Source: Nymphaea colorata
Taxonomy: Eukaryota; Streptophyta; Magnoliopsida; Nymphaeales; Nymphaeaceae
NCBI RefSeq assembly: GCF_008831285.2
Contig: NC_045141.1
Coordinates: 1,180,001 to 1,244,000 of the forward strand
Length of the DNA: 64,000 bases
Direction of reading: 5' to 3'
Positions 12,769 through 25,000 of this stretch are shown here, in pieces. The translations under genes were made by a program, and so were the position numbers. Position 1 is the first letter of the stretch. Each line of letters begins with the position of its first letter. A model generated the notes under the pieces. It searched no databases, was not told the DNA's origin, and saw nothing but the letters and a program-made list of their open reading frames with translations.

Positions 12769-14289
12769 GGACTTGTAAATGTCATAACTTCGTGCCCTTA
12801 GGGTCGTTATTAATGTTTAGATAGTCATTGGATTCAAGACGTTGGCTTTCTTTTCGCACCAATCATATGTATTTTAGACACGGTTGCCCCTTTCGCCATG
12901 CAAAATACACAAAACTATTTTCTGTAGGCAGTATTTTGGATTGCAAAAATCTGTCAGCTTTCCTTGACTTTATAGCCCCCAAACCAAGAAGAATCTCACA
13001 ATTTTGTAATGGAAAAATTGGTCCTTATTGTATTAGCTTTCCAATGAGCCCTATTTTACATGTTTTGGATGTTGTGACCCATCTACTAGTCGAATTATAG
13101 AACCAGTTCTCTGCAATCCGAATTTTAGCAGAAATCCATATTATGAGAAAAAGCATGGTGCACTCTTGACAGTTTTGTTGAGAACTTAGCATCAAATTTC
13201 GAACCCTGCATCTGGTTTTGCAGTTTGTAGATGTTTAGAACCATGTCAGGCAACCAGAATGGCCGATCATCGCACCAATAGGACAGGTCTCATCTCTTTC
13301 CAATAGATGAAGGTGAGTTAATTATCTTGTCCCATCGATTGCATGCAGGATCAAAAATTTTGCACATAAATAATTTCCAAGGTTTTCTAGGTTTTAAGGG
13401 CAAAATGGTAAAAGGCACTTGGTGTCCCAAGGAATCAAGTTTTTCTTATGTTTCCAAGTACTAGACATCTAAGTAACACTGGAACAGGGCATCTTGAGAT
13501 TATCTGGGTTGCAGACTTCACTAGGTAAGGACGTGCCTTCCAATCCATGGTGAGCTGCCGGCAGTCCCTTGCAGGCCACCGTCATCCCCGTGCCCTAATG
13601 CATAGGAGGTGTTGAGCCTAGGTCGGGCTGGGACTTGGGTCCCACTTTGGGATACAAAACCATCAGCCTGATTGCGTTCTTATATTTGCCAAGATCAGGA
13701 CAGATTTCTAAACTCAGTCCAAGCTAGTTTGATGCCTTCTGAGTCGTTTCTTGGGCCCTCAAACTTGAATCTGGAGCCTCAACCACTCCATGAAGCCACC
13801 TATAGTGGGTTGGGCTCGGGTTTAAATTGAACTCGACTCCAGACACTTGCCTACCTCAATGCACGATCCCAACAATACCCATGTTTTGCTTTAAGCCAGG
13901 TCAAGACCAGGCCTCACATGCCATGGATCTTGAATTCGAGCTCCCACCTTGGCCCCCATTCCCTGCAAGTCTCGATTGAGGTCCCACCTATTCTTATTGG
14001 GATCTAACGAATCTAACGTAGTTTATGGAAACCCAAGGTTTGACCCCTCAGGCCATTAATATATGCATAATCCCTATTTGCACTCCCAATTTATCTAGGG
14101 CCACCCATCCTCCAACCGAACCCCAATTATTAGCTTGAACCCTACCAAGCCCGCCCACACTAATACCAGACCAACCTAGAAGTCACACACACTACCCCTA
14201 ACCTACATATCACATCCCATTAGGTGTAGCCAATTATACAATGGACACCACCTGGCAGCCTAGACCGGTCCCTCCCTTTCAGTAGCACC
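12769..14289. other. No gene recognised; possible Gypsy leader
   Basis: It precedes the gag remnant of the 14.3-kb Gypsy element and could include its untranslated leader or LTR. I could not find a primer-binding site or LTR edges. Confidence 0.4.
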
Positions 14290-15006
14290 AACTGAGGCAA
14301 CCCTAGGACTACTAATTGCAACAATGGTAAGCTCTTTAGGAGCACCTGCAGCTAATGAAATATCTGATTTTACAGATGCTGGAGATGATGTATTTTTGCA
14401 TGAGCATCCACCCGGGCCAGTTGACCACCAGAGGCGAACAGAGGGAGGATAAGGGAGGTCGTTTACGTATGGCCTCAAGTTAGATTTTCCTGAGTTTGCT
14501 AGCAAGTTAGATGTTGAGGCTTTCTTCGAGTGGCCATATGCCTAAAAGTTTGCCTTCGTCTACTATGATGTCCCGGTGTATTGGTGAGTCCCATTGGCCT
14601 CTCTTAGACCAAGGGGCCTCGCATAGGCATGGTGGGTCGAACTATAGAAGGACAGTTCATGAAAGAGATAGGATAGTGTTTGTACTTAGGCAGAGATGTA
14701 GCAGTTAATGCAGGCAAAGTTTGTCTCTTCAGACTTCACTAAGAGTGCATACAAGGAGTACTACGACCGTTGCTAGTGTTCAAATACTATTTTAGGGTAT
14801 AAAGCTGAGTTCCACTATCTATTCTTGCACGTCTAACTCATGTTGATTGAATGCCAGCAGGTCACCAGGTGTATTTCTAGTCTCTGCTTTACTATTTATA
14901 ATGCTTTCAATTGTGTTACAGTAGATTTTGTAGACCAGGCTACCAATTATGCCACAGAAATAGAGGTGACCCTAAAGAGAAAACAAGAAACCCATATGCC
15001 TAAAAC

Positions 15007-15321
15007 CAATGTTGTAAAAAGCGTATCGTAAGTTGTATCGGTCTGGCTTTAAGATACGCTTTATCGTGAAATATCGTAAAGTATCGTAACCGTATCGTTT
15101 TTAAAAAAAAAATAATCAGAAAAAATATAAAAAATTCTCAAAAAATAATAAAAATCAATAAAAATTACCGTATCATACCTGTATTGTGCCGTATCGTAAC
15201 CGTATCGTGTCGTATCATAATTGTATCATTGCCGTATCGTGCCCGTATCGTAAATGTACGATACAGGGGGTGTATCGTATCGTATTTTATGTTTGATACG
15301 ATACGTATACGTACAACACTG
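15007..15321. mobile_element. 315-bp hAT MITE
   Basis: Terminal repeats are CAATGTTGTA (15007-15016) and TACAACACTG (15312-15321), which pair with one mismatch. The 8-bp target duplication CCTAAAAC is perfect (14999-15006 and 15322-15329). The interior is A-rich, with many TATCGTA motifs in both orientations and no coding capacity. Ends, subterminal motifs and the phrase GGGGGTGTATCG match the 3298-bp hAT at 43086, so it is probably a deletion derivative or MITE of that family. The unoccupied equivalent site is visible in the duplicated gag copy near 16190. Confidence 0.93.
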
Positions 15322-15386
15322 CCTAAAACTGATGAATCCTACAAGTCTAAGTCTGATCTTTTAACTAGGAAGCATGCTCCTCAAAG

Positions 15387-15842
15387 ATGAATAACCCAAA
15401 CCCTGTGTTAAAGGGTAAGATCACTCTCCGTGCTGACAAAACTGATCACGCCTACAATACCAGATCCAAGACCCATAGTATTGATACACCTTTGCATTGT
15501 TTTAGGTGTCAAGATTTGGGCCATATTCAGTCAAATTGTCCCACATTGTTGAAGAAGTATGCCGTGGTTGAGTCTCACCTTAGGTCATCTGAGACAGAGC
15601 CTGAAGATGGTCATGTCACGCCTGAGTTGAGTAAACACCTCAATGAGGAAGAGGTGACGGTACCGTATGATGGACATGCCATAGAGAACCTTCTCACCCT
15701 GCGTCATGTGTTGGCTACCCCAAAGTCCCCATCTGATCCCAAGTGGCTTAAAAACAACATTTTTCAAACTAAATATCATTGTAATGGTTATGTCTTTACC
15801 GTTATCATTGATACTGGGTTATGTGAGAACATAGCTTCCTAG
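15387..15842 (+). pseudogene. Gypsy gag zinc knuckle and protease start, copy A
   Basis: This 151-codon open frame contains the CCHC knuckle CFRCQDLGHIQSNC and ends in an aspartic-protease-like IIDTGLCENIAS before a TAG. Protease sequence continues in another frame to about 15930 (HPYKVSWFRKGNEVP). It is the upstream member of an internal tandem duplication, and the MITE lies just upstream of it. It would not give a working polyprotein. Confidence 0.8.
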
Positions 15843-16255
15843 AGCACGTACAAAGCCCCTAAACCTCAAGACTAAGAAGCAGTCTCATCCCTATAAGGTG
15901 TCATGGTTTAGGAAAGGTAATGAGGTCCCTTTAGGCAAAGATGTAGCAGTTGATGCAGGCAAAGTTTGTCTCTTCAAACTTCACTAAGAGTGCATACAAG
16001 AGTACTACAAACTTCACCAGTGTTCGAAGACTGTTTTAGAGTACATGGCTGAGTTTGTCTATTCTTGCACATCCAACTCACGTTGACTGAATGTCAGCAG
16101 CTCACCAGGTATATTTCTAGCCTTTGCTTTACTATATTTCTAATGCTTTTAATTGTGCTATAGTAGAAGAGAAAACAAGAAACCATATGCCTAAAACTAA
16201 CGAATCCTACACTCTTAAGTCTAATTTTTTTAACTAGGAAGCATGTTCCTCGAAG

Positions 16256-16884
16256 ATGGACAACCCAAACCCTGTGTCAAAGGGTAAGGCCGCTCCCCAT
16301 GCTAACAAAACTGATCTTTCCTATAACACTAGGTCCAAAACCCATAGTATTGATACACCCTTGCGTTGTTTTAGGTGTCAAGAGTTGGGCCATATTCAGT
16401 CAAATTGTCCCACATTGATGAAGAAGTATGCCCTGGTTGAGTCTCGTTTGGGTCATCTGAGACAAAGCCTGAAGATGGTCATGCCATGCCTGAGTCGAGT
16501 AAGCACTTCAGTGAGGAAGAGGAGACTGTAGAGTATGATGGACATGCCCTAGAGAACCTTCTCACCCTGCGTCATGTGTTGGCTACCCCAAAGTCCCCAT
16601 CTAATCTCAAATGGCTTAGAAACAACATTTTTAAAACCAAATATCATTGTGATAGTTACGTCTTTATCGCTATCATTGGTACTGGGTCATGTAAGACATA
16701 TAATTGGTTGTTTGAGTGGTCGGTTATGCCATTTGGACTGTCTAATATCTCGAGTACGTTTGTGAATGTTATGGCTCAAGTATTTCGTACATGCTTGGGT
16801 AAGTTTGTCATTGTGTATTTTGATGACATCCTATCTATAATGAGTATGTGTCAGACCATCTTTCCTATGTGTGCCACATTTTAG
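16256..16884 (+). pseudogene. Gypsy gag knuckle, protease start and RT palm, copy B
   Basis: The second copy of the duplicated segment has the CCHC knuckle CFRCQELGHIQSNC, then a frame change near 16490. The protease-like YVFIAIIGTGSC has the active-site Asp of DTG replaced by Gly. It is followed at once by reverse-transcriptase palm residues (SVMPFGLSNISSTF, then KFVIVYFDDILS with both catalytic Asp). The abrupt protease-to-palm join shows a deletion of protease C-terminus and reverse-transcriptase N-terminus. Confidence 0.8.
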
Positions 16885-17799
16885 GCTTTTGAGAAAAGAA
16901 TGTTTTTTTGCAAAATGCTAAGAAAATGTGATTTTCTCAATGATAATTTTATTTTTCTGGCATTCATTTATCTAAGAGAGTCAAAGCAGATTCCTCAAAG
17001 ATGCAGGTCATTGTTGATTGGCCTACCCTAGGACTCTTGGAGAGATTCGCAGTTTCCATGAGTTGGCCTCTTTCTATCAATGTTTCATATGATACTTTAG
17101 TACTATTATGGCACTCATTATTGAGTACCTTAAAAGTACTAGCTTTGTGTGGAACCCTTTAACTAAGATGTCATTCCAGCTTATTAAAGAAAAGATGACC
17201 ATTGTCACAGTTTTAGAACTCCCAGTTTATTCCAAGGTTTTCAAAGTAGACTATGATGTTTCTAAACATGGGTATTAGTGTTGTCTTGAGTCAAAATCGA
17301 AAACCAGTTGCATTTTTGTAGTGAAAAGTTGAGGAAAGTCAAACACCATTGTTCTACCTATGATATGGAGTTTTAGGCTATAGTTAGGCCTTGTGCTATT
17401 AGCTTCATTATTTGATTTCTAAAGAGTTTGTTTTATACACTGATCATGAAGCATTAAAATTTTTGCAAAGCTGAAAGAAGCTTAGTGCTTGGCGTGCTAA
17501 GTGGGTTAGTTTTCTACAAGAGTACACTTCTATTAAACATCAATACAGTACTCTTAATAATTGGCACCCTTAGTAGGAAAAATAGGCTCCTTATGACTAT
17601 GTCAGTCAATGTTATTAGCTATGAGGGTTATGAGGAGTTATATGCCACCAATCCTGACTTTTCAGAAACATGATATGCATGCATTGCAAAGTGTAATTTT
17701 TCAAACATTCTTTTTTGCAACCACAATAGTTTTCTTTTTCAAGGAGATAAATTGTGTGTCCCCAACTTCTGCATTCGTTTATAGCTAAATTATGAGCTT

Positions 17800-18490
17800 C
17801 ATGGGGGACGATTATCAGGACATTTTGGTCATGACAATACCTTTGCTTTACTCAAGGTGCGGTATTACTGGCCAAGACATGGAAAGATATGGCTATGTTT
17901 GACAACAGTTAGTGAGTCTGCCTGATGGCTAAGGGCCGACATCATAATAATTATTTGTGCACCCTATACTTATCCTAGACTGGCCTTTAGACGACGTCTC
18001 CATTGATTTTGTGGTAGGGCATCCTAAGATTATGTATGGTTTCAATTCCATCAAGGTTGCAGTCAATCAGTTTCCTAAGGTGGCCACTTTTACTTCCTAC
18101 AAGTGTACCATTGATTCTCCATTAGTTGTGTCATACTACTTTAGAGATGTTGCTTGTTTTCTACTTCATAGCATCACCTCTCACTGCAACAATTGATTCA
18201 TGAGTCATTTTTGGAAATTATTGTGGGCAGTGCTTAAATCAAAGTTGTAGCTTCGTAGCGCCTACCACCTTCTTGACAGTCAAATGGAAGTGGGAAGCTA
18301 CTTGCCTAGTTGGTGGTCATGTTAGACTTGGGATTTAGTATTGCCTCAAGCTGAGTTTGCCTACAATAGTTCTATAAGCTTCTCCACTGGAAACTCTCCT
18401 TTCCAGATTGTTTATGGGCATTCACCTACTCAAGTGGTTGACTTGGCTCCTATGTCCCCTCCTGTTGATATAAACCATTAGGCCTTAGAT
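17800..18490 (+). pseudogene. Gypsy integrase remnant
   Basis: Near 17810-17900 lies a zinc-binding-domain remnant (HFGHDNTFALLKVRYYWP). An open stretch at 17957-18196 holds the core start, with WPLDDVSIDFVVG giving the first Asp of the DDE triad. Near 18340-18460 the distal part reads LPQAEFAYNSS and FQIVYGHSP. Frames shift several times, and sequence holding the second Asp and the Glu is damaged or missing. Confidence 0.75.
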
Positions 18491-18955
18491 GTTGTTGCGT
18501 ACCTGCATGATGTACGTCAGCATAAGTGATAAGTCCTACAAGGCTTATGTTATCTAGGGTATGTGAGAGGTTAATTTTGAGGTAGTTGACCTTATCTAGG
18601 TTGTGTCCAAATCATTTCCCTGTTGACACTCATCACAAATTGAGCCCTGGTAAGTATGATGCTTACTGCATCCTGTAGTGTTTATGAAAGAATGCTTACC
18701 TCCTAGAGCTCCTTGAAGTTTAGCACATCTCACCCATCTTTAATAGCTTATTTATGTTCCCATCGTGATGCCATTGGCTCATCAAAAAATTATCAGACAA
18801 TATGCAAAGAGATCCCTCATGGACATCGGACCTATAGCCGACACCGCAAGTAGATAAGGAGATTGAGGCCAAGGATTTTATTGCAGGCTCGTTTCAACAG
18901 AGAGAGGCTGCTTTGCATACATACTCCAGGCGAGGCCCGGGGCCACTCTTCCCAT

Positions 18956-19368
18956 TGTGACACAGTGTGGTTTAGAGACAGATTGGATCCCATATTTGGA
19001 TCCATTTAGGTTTTGGATTTGGCTTATTTGGACATTGATGCTATTTGAGTTTGGGTCTTATTAGTTATTGGACCCCATACTTAATTTGAATCTAAGTGTC
19101 AGGCCTCTTAAAAGCCCTTTTTCCTTTTGTTTAAGGATAAATGATGATGAAAAAAAACCATAATTTCCTTTTACTATTGAATTTCTCCTCTTTTTTTGTG
19201 TTTTCTCTTTTATTCTTTGATTTCTGATCTTTTTTCCATTGGAATTAGAATGAAGAAACTAATCACTACTTGACAACACATCAGTCAGGGGAATATTTCA
19301 CACTAAATGACTTTCCTAGAATAATCATGCCTCTTCCTCTCAAGTATAACGGGGCTTGGTTATTTTCC
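18956..19368. other. No gene recognised
   Basis: Follows the Gypsy tail; it may be its 3' untranslated region or LTR, unproven. Confidence 0.4.
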
Positions 19369-20000
19369 TATAGAAGATATCCCAAGTCACCTCTTGTTCT
19401 AGCATCTCTTGAATCATGTCCTTGTAATTTATGAGGGACAAAGTTTCTTCTCTAGTAAGTTACAAGTGGTTGGCATTGGTGCTGACATGGCAATACAAAT
19501 CATTCTTGTAAGTCCCAAACACAGCCTTCGACCAATCAACTTTTTGAAGCGTGAACTTTTTTAGTACATGTTAGAGGAAGGCTAGAGCAGCCATGGTCAC
19601 TAATGGCTTTCGAGTATTGAGGCTTGCCCACCTCTTAAACAGTTGGACAGTCTTGACACCAATTGTCTCCATTGGTGAAAATATCAAACCTGAAGTGTGA
19701 AGAAACATTGCCTTCTTGATTGTTTCTTAAGCAAATCTAGAGGCACTCCTCAAGTCCTTTTCCCCAAAACACCTAATGATTTCACTAAGCTGATGTGATT
19801 TTATCCACTCGTCCTCTTAATGGCCCAAGACCTGACCCCAATGAAGTTGAAGAATATTTGACGGATATTACCTCCACCAAAATTTATGAGAAACTGGTTG
19901 CAGAGGGAACCACTTACACATCTAGCAAGTTCTGGATGACCCATGATTGAGGAAAATTCATCTAGTTGGAGGATGATTTCTCTCCTGGGGGAACATTTAC
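19369..20000 (-). pseudogene. Degenerate coding remnant, unknown family
   Basis: On the minus strand two successive frames read as clear protein with few stops. About 19980-19770 includes REIILQLDEFSSIMGHPELA and FFNFIGVRSWAIK. About 19805-19370 includes WIKSHQLSEIIRCFGEKDL, VKTVQLFKRWASLNTRKPL and FTLQKVDWSKAVFGTYKND. At least one frame change and several stops break it. The style resembles plant repeat-associated domains such as DUF7745 or plant-mobile-domain proteins, but that is a weak recollection. Confidence 0.45.
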
Positions 20001-21304
20001 CATGTTAAATATATTTTTATGCATAATTTAGTTAATTGACATATCTAGGTATGTTCGACCCTTTATAGTTTTACAATCATTGTCAAACTCATGCATTGTC
20101 ATGTTGTCAGGGATATACTTTTTACTTTGTTTTTTAGTGCATTCACAATCATCTTTAGACATATATTTAGGTTGCTTCTTCTATAAATGAGGACATGAGG
20201 AACTCTCATCCCCTTGGCCCACCATAATGTAGAGGGTGTTGTTGTGGAATTAATAGCACTCATATACATATTGAACAAGGAACATGCATAAATGCACAGG
20301 TAGCACTCCTTAAATTATCAAATTTATCACGAATTGTCTCAAAAATATGGGATTCCTAAATCAAGTTGGACAGAGTTCCAAATCTTTTGTAATTCAAATA
20401 TCATGTTATGCCTATATATGTGGACTAAATCCGGTGTATATAGGATATACTATATCACGTAGGTGTTCACACCCCACCCATCCTTGGGGGCGTCGAAAGG
20501 CGAATCAGCAAAATTTCTTTTTAAATTGAGGTTTTGAGAAAAATCTTCAAAAGAAAGAGATCCACCTGTCGGTATAACTGTTGTTGCTGCCTTTAACAGG
20601 GGCAATTGGACTAAGGATTAAGGATCCTTTGGATCATATACGAGTTATTAATGCAAATCCTATATGTTTTTGCATTGAGGTTTTGGATTCAAGAATCAAA
20701 GTTATCTTGAATAAGTGACTTGTTTTTTAAAATAAATTCTTTGGAAAATGATTTGAAAAGTTATTTGAAGATTGGAGGGTTTTCAAATTGATTTGAAGAC
20801 CTTTGTTTTGAAATCTACAATTCTTGAAAGTGGTTTTAATTGGGGATTTTGAAGATTGAAATTGAGTTCTTTATTGTGAATTCAAGATGATTTTTGTGTT
20901 GAAATTATGATTGTCTTATGATCAAGTTTTGGAAAAATGGCTAAGTTACCTTAGCAAGCAAAATTGATTTTGAATTTTCCTTTGCCAAATCGTGTGATTT
21001 GGTCTAAAATATTATAAACTTAGGATTTGATTAGGTATAGTTCATTCTTTTGATGAAACATAGGTTCCAAATTGTTAGAAAACATGCTGTTTTATGAACA
21101 TATTTTGGCCAAGTTTATGAATGCATTACTTGTGTTTTTTTGGAAGTTAAGTGAAATTTCCAAATTCTTGTTGCAATATGACGTGTCACCTTTTGCAACT
21201 CAAATTTGGATCACTTGATTTTTTGAGAAAGTGCATGTGGTGCTATTGACTTTAAGTGAGTGTGAATGTGTGAAATGAGAAGGAAAACTAATGAAACATG
21301 CACC
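20001..21304. other. No gene recognised
   Basis: AT-rich; rich in GATTTTGAAxATTG-like words between 20690 and 20960 but without a clear period. Confidence 0.45.
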
Positions 21305-21445
21305 CTTCACTATCTCATAATCTCTCAAAATTCATACATTTGGAACATGAATGTTTCCCTCTCTTATAATATCTCAAAATTCATACATTTGGAACATTCA
21401 TGTTTCACTCTCTCATAATCTCTCAAAATTCATTCATATAAAATT
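21305..21445. repeat. 49-bp tandem repeat, nearly three units
   Basis: TCTCAAAATTCATACATTTG-like units recur with a 49-bp step at about 21325, 21374 and 21423. The sequence is unrelated to the 48-50-bp repeat near 9 kb. Confidence 0.8.
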
Positions 21446-21747
21446 ACACATCATACGATTTACGCATAAAGATTGATTTTAATTAAAATATAGGAGTTTC
21501 TTTAAATGTTCTTATCAAATTCTTATGCACAAGTGTGAGAGATACAGTTCATAAGCTTGAGTCATGGATGAAAATTTCAAAACAATTAAAAATTAGGCAA
21601 ATGAAGATGAAATCAATCTTTAAAACATAGGGGAAACATGGATACCATTCGTTTTCCTCGAAATTGCCATAAAAGCATATGCTACATGTTTTTCATTCAT
21701 GTCATGAAGTTTTAAGAACTTTTCTTTTTTTCCAAAATCAAACTAAA

Positions 21748-22096
21748 TTCAAGATTCTTGTGTTAAAAGATCCGTCCATTTTTTTGACTATTAAAATACT
21801 TTTAATCTTGTTCTTTAGGGGATACAAAGATTAAAGTCTTAAGTATGAAAAATTGATGAATGAAAGCAGCAATTTCTAAAAGGCTTTTAGAGAGCCGATT
21901 AAGTAGAATTAGAACTTTTCATTCAAGATTCTTGTGTTAAAAGATCCGTCCATTTTTTTGACTATTAAAATACTTTTAATCTTGTTCTTTAGGGGATACA
22001 AAGATTAAGGTCTTAAGTATGAAAAATTGATGAATGAAAGCAGCAATTTCTAAAAGGCTTTTAGAGAGCCGATTAAGTAAAATTAGAACTTTTCAT
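21748..22096. repeat. 174-bp tandem duplication
   Basis: The segment beginning TTCAAGATTCTTGTG at 21748 is repeated at 21922. The two copies differ at only about two bases (for example ATTAAAGTC against ATTAAGGTC). Non-coding. Confidence 0.9.
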
Positions 22097-25000
22097 TGTT
22101 TTACGAGACATAACCACTTTGTGGCAGTACATTGGTATTTCAAGCATGTAAGCATAGGAGTTGCTGAACTTAAGCAATTTTTTAAGATTAAATGAAAGCG
22201 ATTTTATAGCTTTGCACCACGAAAGTCAACGAATTGATCTCCTTTTCTTAAAACCAACTTGGAAACATGTTCCAACCTGATTTTAAAAGAGACTCTTATC
22301 AAGAGGACACAATTGCATATATATAACAATATATATATGTACACATTACTCATCCAAATGAAAATTTTGATGAAGGACCACATAGCCTATGAATCATGAT
22401 GATTCACGACTGGGTTATTTTTTACATAGGGAGATTGAAAACTGATTTCTAATCCCCTCTACCACCCTTGATCAATTGAAATAAAATAAACATAAATTAA
22501 AACAACTTTAAATGAAAGGAAACAAGAGAACACTCAAACCGGTTCATCCTTAATTTTGCCATGCAAGGGTAGATCACATTCATAAGAATGTGTCCATCCC
22601 TAATAGACATTTACATTATATATATTGTAGCGAACATCTCTCTCACTGTGGGATTCACTCATGGTAGGGAGTTTAAAATGGATTTAGGTCGGTTGATTTT
22701 GAAAGGGTCGTGGCCTTGGGGCCCTTTTAAAAACTTGATTCATGGGTTTTTGGCAAAACTGGTTCATGCATGCATCATGCATTACATTTGGTTCGTGATT
22801 TTTCCCCTAGCTGGACATCATTCCCAGCCATGAAATAATGAAAATAAACCTTTCGCACGAGTGCTTAAATTAAAATAATAGCAAGAAGCTGAAAAGATGA
22901 AAAATGGATTAGAGCCACCTACTTTGTGGTCAGTCTTGATGTTTGATCTTCCTCCTTCCTTGTTTCTAAATCAAGTAATCCTAAGCAAGAATTTAAACTT
23001 GAATTCGAGCTAGCAAAGTAAGAAGAAGAATGACTTACTTGCTGGAATTTGCAATATGGAAGAGAGAGCTTCTCATCACGAAATTCCTAGGTATGGTTCA
23101 CTTAAGTACCCTAACTTAGCAAAATCGGTAAAGAGAATAGGGAAAAGTGAAGAAGGAAATGAGAGAGAGAGAAAAGGGCTTGGACAAATTTTTCTTCTCC
23201 TCCTTGGCTTCTTCCTCCTAGCCTCTTGCTGCAGCAATTTGATAAAGACCTCAAAAATTTGTCCCCCTCCTTGGTTGCCAAGGGGAGTTTATATAGAGGA
23301 GGAGATTGGTTCAATATTCAATCACCTTCTTTAATTTACCTTGGAAGTTTACTCAAGGCTTAGGAAGTTGTAAAATGGATTAAATGGCTTTTAAATGGTT
23401 CTAATTGACCACACTGAACTCATTTACATGAACTAGGTGGGCTGGGCTAGGCGTGGTCAACCTTGGTTTAGACCGAGCTACCCAATTTTGACCAAAATTT
23501 TAGACAAAAATGCCCTTGCACAGGATTTTGCCTTATTTTATTTTATTTCTTTTTTTCTTTGTTCGAAATTGAGCTTGTTAGGTTAAAAAATAGTTACTAA
23601 GCTCTAAATGTTATTGAATTATGATAATTCAATTTAAATTTGAATAAATTTTAAAAACTTTATCAAATTTGGCTTGAAAAGGGTATTTTTGTCCATACTT
23701 TGATTGAAAATGGATTTCAATTGAACTAAACTTTGGTTTGAAATATTAAATTTAAATTTGATATTTGGTTTATGCATTTTACAAATCCAAACATATATTT
23801 TCCTTTCATAAAATCTCAATTTAGGTTCTGTAACCTCAATTTGATCATAAAATGGCAAAATTGTTTGTATTAGTCAAATTTGACTAATTGATTAAAGTCA
23901 AAGCTCATTTGCGAGCTGATATTGATTTGATTGAGATAATTTGATGAATTTGAGCTAAGAAAGCTCTTGATTGAGCTAAATTATACTTTGACTGAGTTTA
24001 GTCAAAGTGGATTTGATCGGGTCAAGGTCTATTTTCATCCACTAATTAGGTCGTGGGACATACCTATCCTTTTGGCCAAGCTGAGCTCGTGTTGAGTGAG
24101 CCCAACTGAATTTGGTGCCACATTTGGGTGCACTAGGGTCACACCTACTTGAATTAAGTAGATTTAGTCAGTCTAGTTATTGCTTCTTGGAGGTTGACCC
24201 CCTTTTTAAAGAGGATCTAGTTAAGGAAAAAACAGAGACATAAATGTCTCTCTTTTCCTAGGTTTCTAGTTATGACTTCATTCATTTCTCTTGAAAAATA
24301 ATTTTTTTGAAGTAATTGTGAGGAGATATTTTTAAAAAGGAGAGGTGTGTGACCTCTTGGGGGCTTTTGACCACACGAGTTAGGTGGAGCCCACATGTGG
24401 GTCTCACATAGCATTCTAGGCCAAATTAGATCTAATTCTCGGATTTAAATCAAAATTTGGATTTTGCAATCGGATATGGATTTCAAATGACATTTGTAAT
24501 TCGATTGGGATTTCAAATCCTAATTTGGATATGGTATGGACTCGTAATCTTGTTTTGAAATTTGTGTCATGAGTTAAATTCATGATTTGAATCTAAATTG
24601 TGCTTAGATTCAAAATTGGTTTTAAAAATTACAATTTTTCAAATCTTTGGTGGAAATTCTTTTACTGTGCTTTAATAAACTAGGGTGGAAAATTTTGGGG
24701 TGTTAATAGTAGGTTCTACGGTTCATGCTAACTTTGTTCTCCTTGTTCACTTGCCTATATACCAAACTACTGTCTACTACAAGTCAAGAGGCAACATTTA
24801 CCTAGTTCCATGAGCTGGCCAGCCATTGGACTCCCCCTATTGTTATTGATTAGAGGGAGATTCCTGCGACATGATAATCTAGACTTGTAGAGTCACGGAC
24901 TTTGGAAAATATGATCACATGCACAAACTGTGAGCTCTAAAATGAAACCTAATAAAATAGAGTAGTGAATATTGTTTTGACACAACTCTTAAATTAACAA

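Larger units (their letters stand above)
14290..18955 (+). mobile_element. Decayed Ty3/Gypsy retrotransposon, internally duplicated
   Basis: The order gag, protease, reverse transcriptase, RNase H, integrase identifies Ty3/Gypsy. Capsid-like gag begins near 14465 (YGLKLDFPEFASKLDVEAFF). Zinc knuckles lie near 15518 and 16364. Reverse transcriptase is at about 16704-17160, RNase H at 17230-17570, integrase at 17800-18480, with a tail to about 18955. Frames are broken throughout by stops and indels. About 920 bp of gag-protease is present twice (about 14686 and 15931), and a 315-bp MITE splits the first copy. Protease runs directly into reverse transcriptase in the second copy, so the N-terminal part of reverse transcriptase is deleted. 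I could not delimit LTRs. Confidence 0.85.

Noticed and set aside
14290-18955. Reading the zinc-knuckle frames as cellular CCHC genes
   Set aside because: They sit in order with protease, RT, RNase H and integrase remnants, so they are retrotransposon gag.
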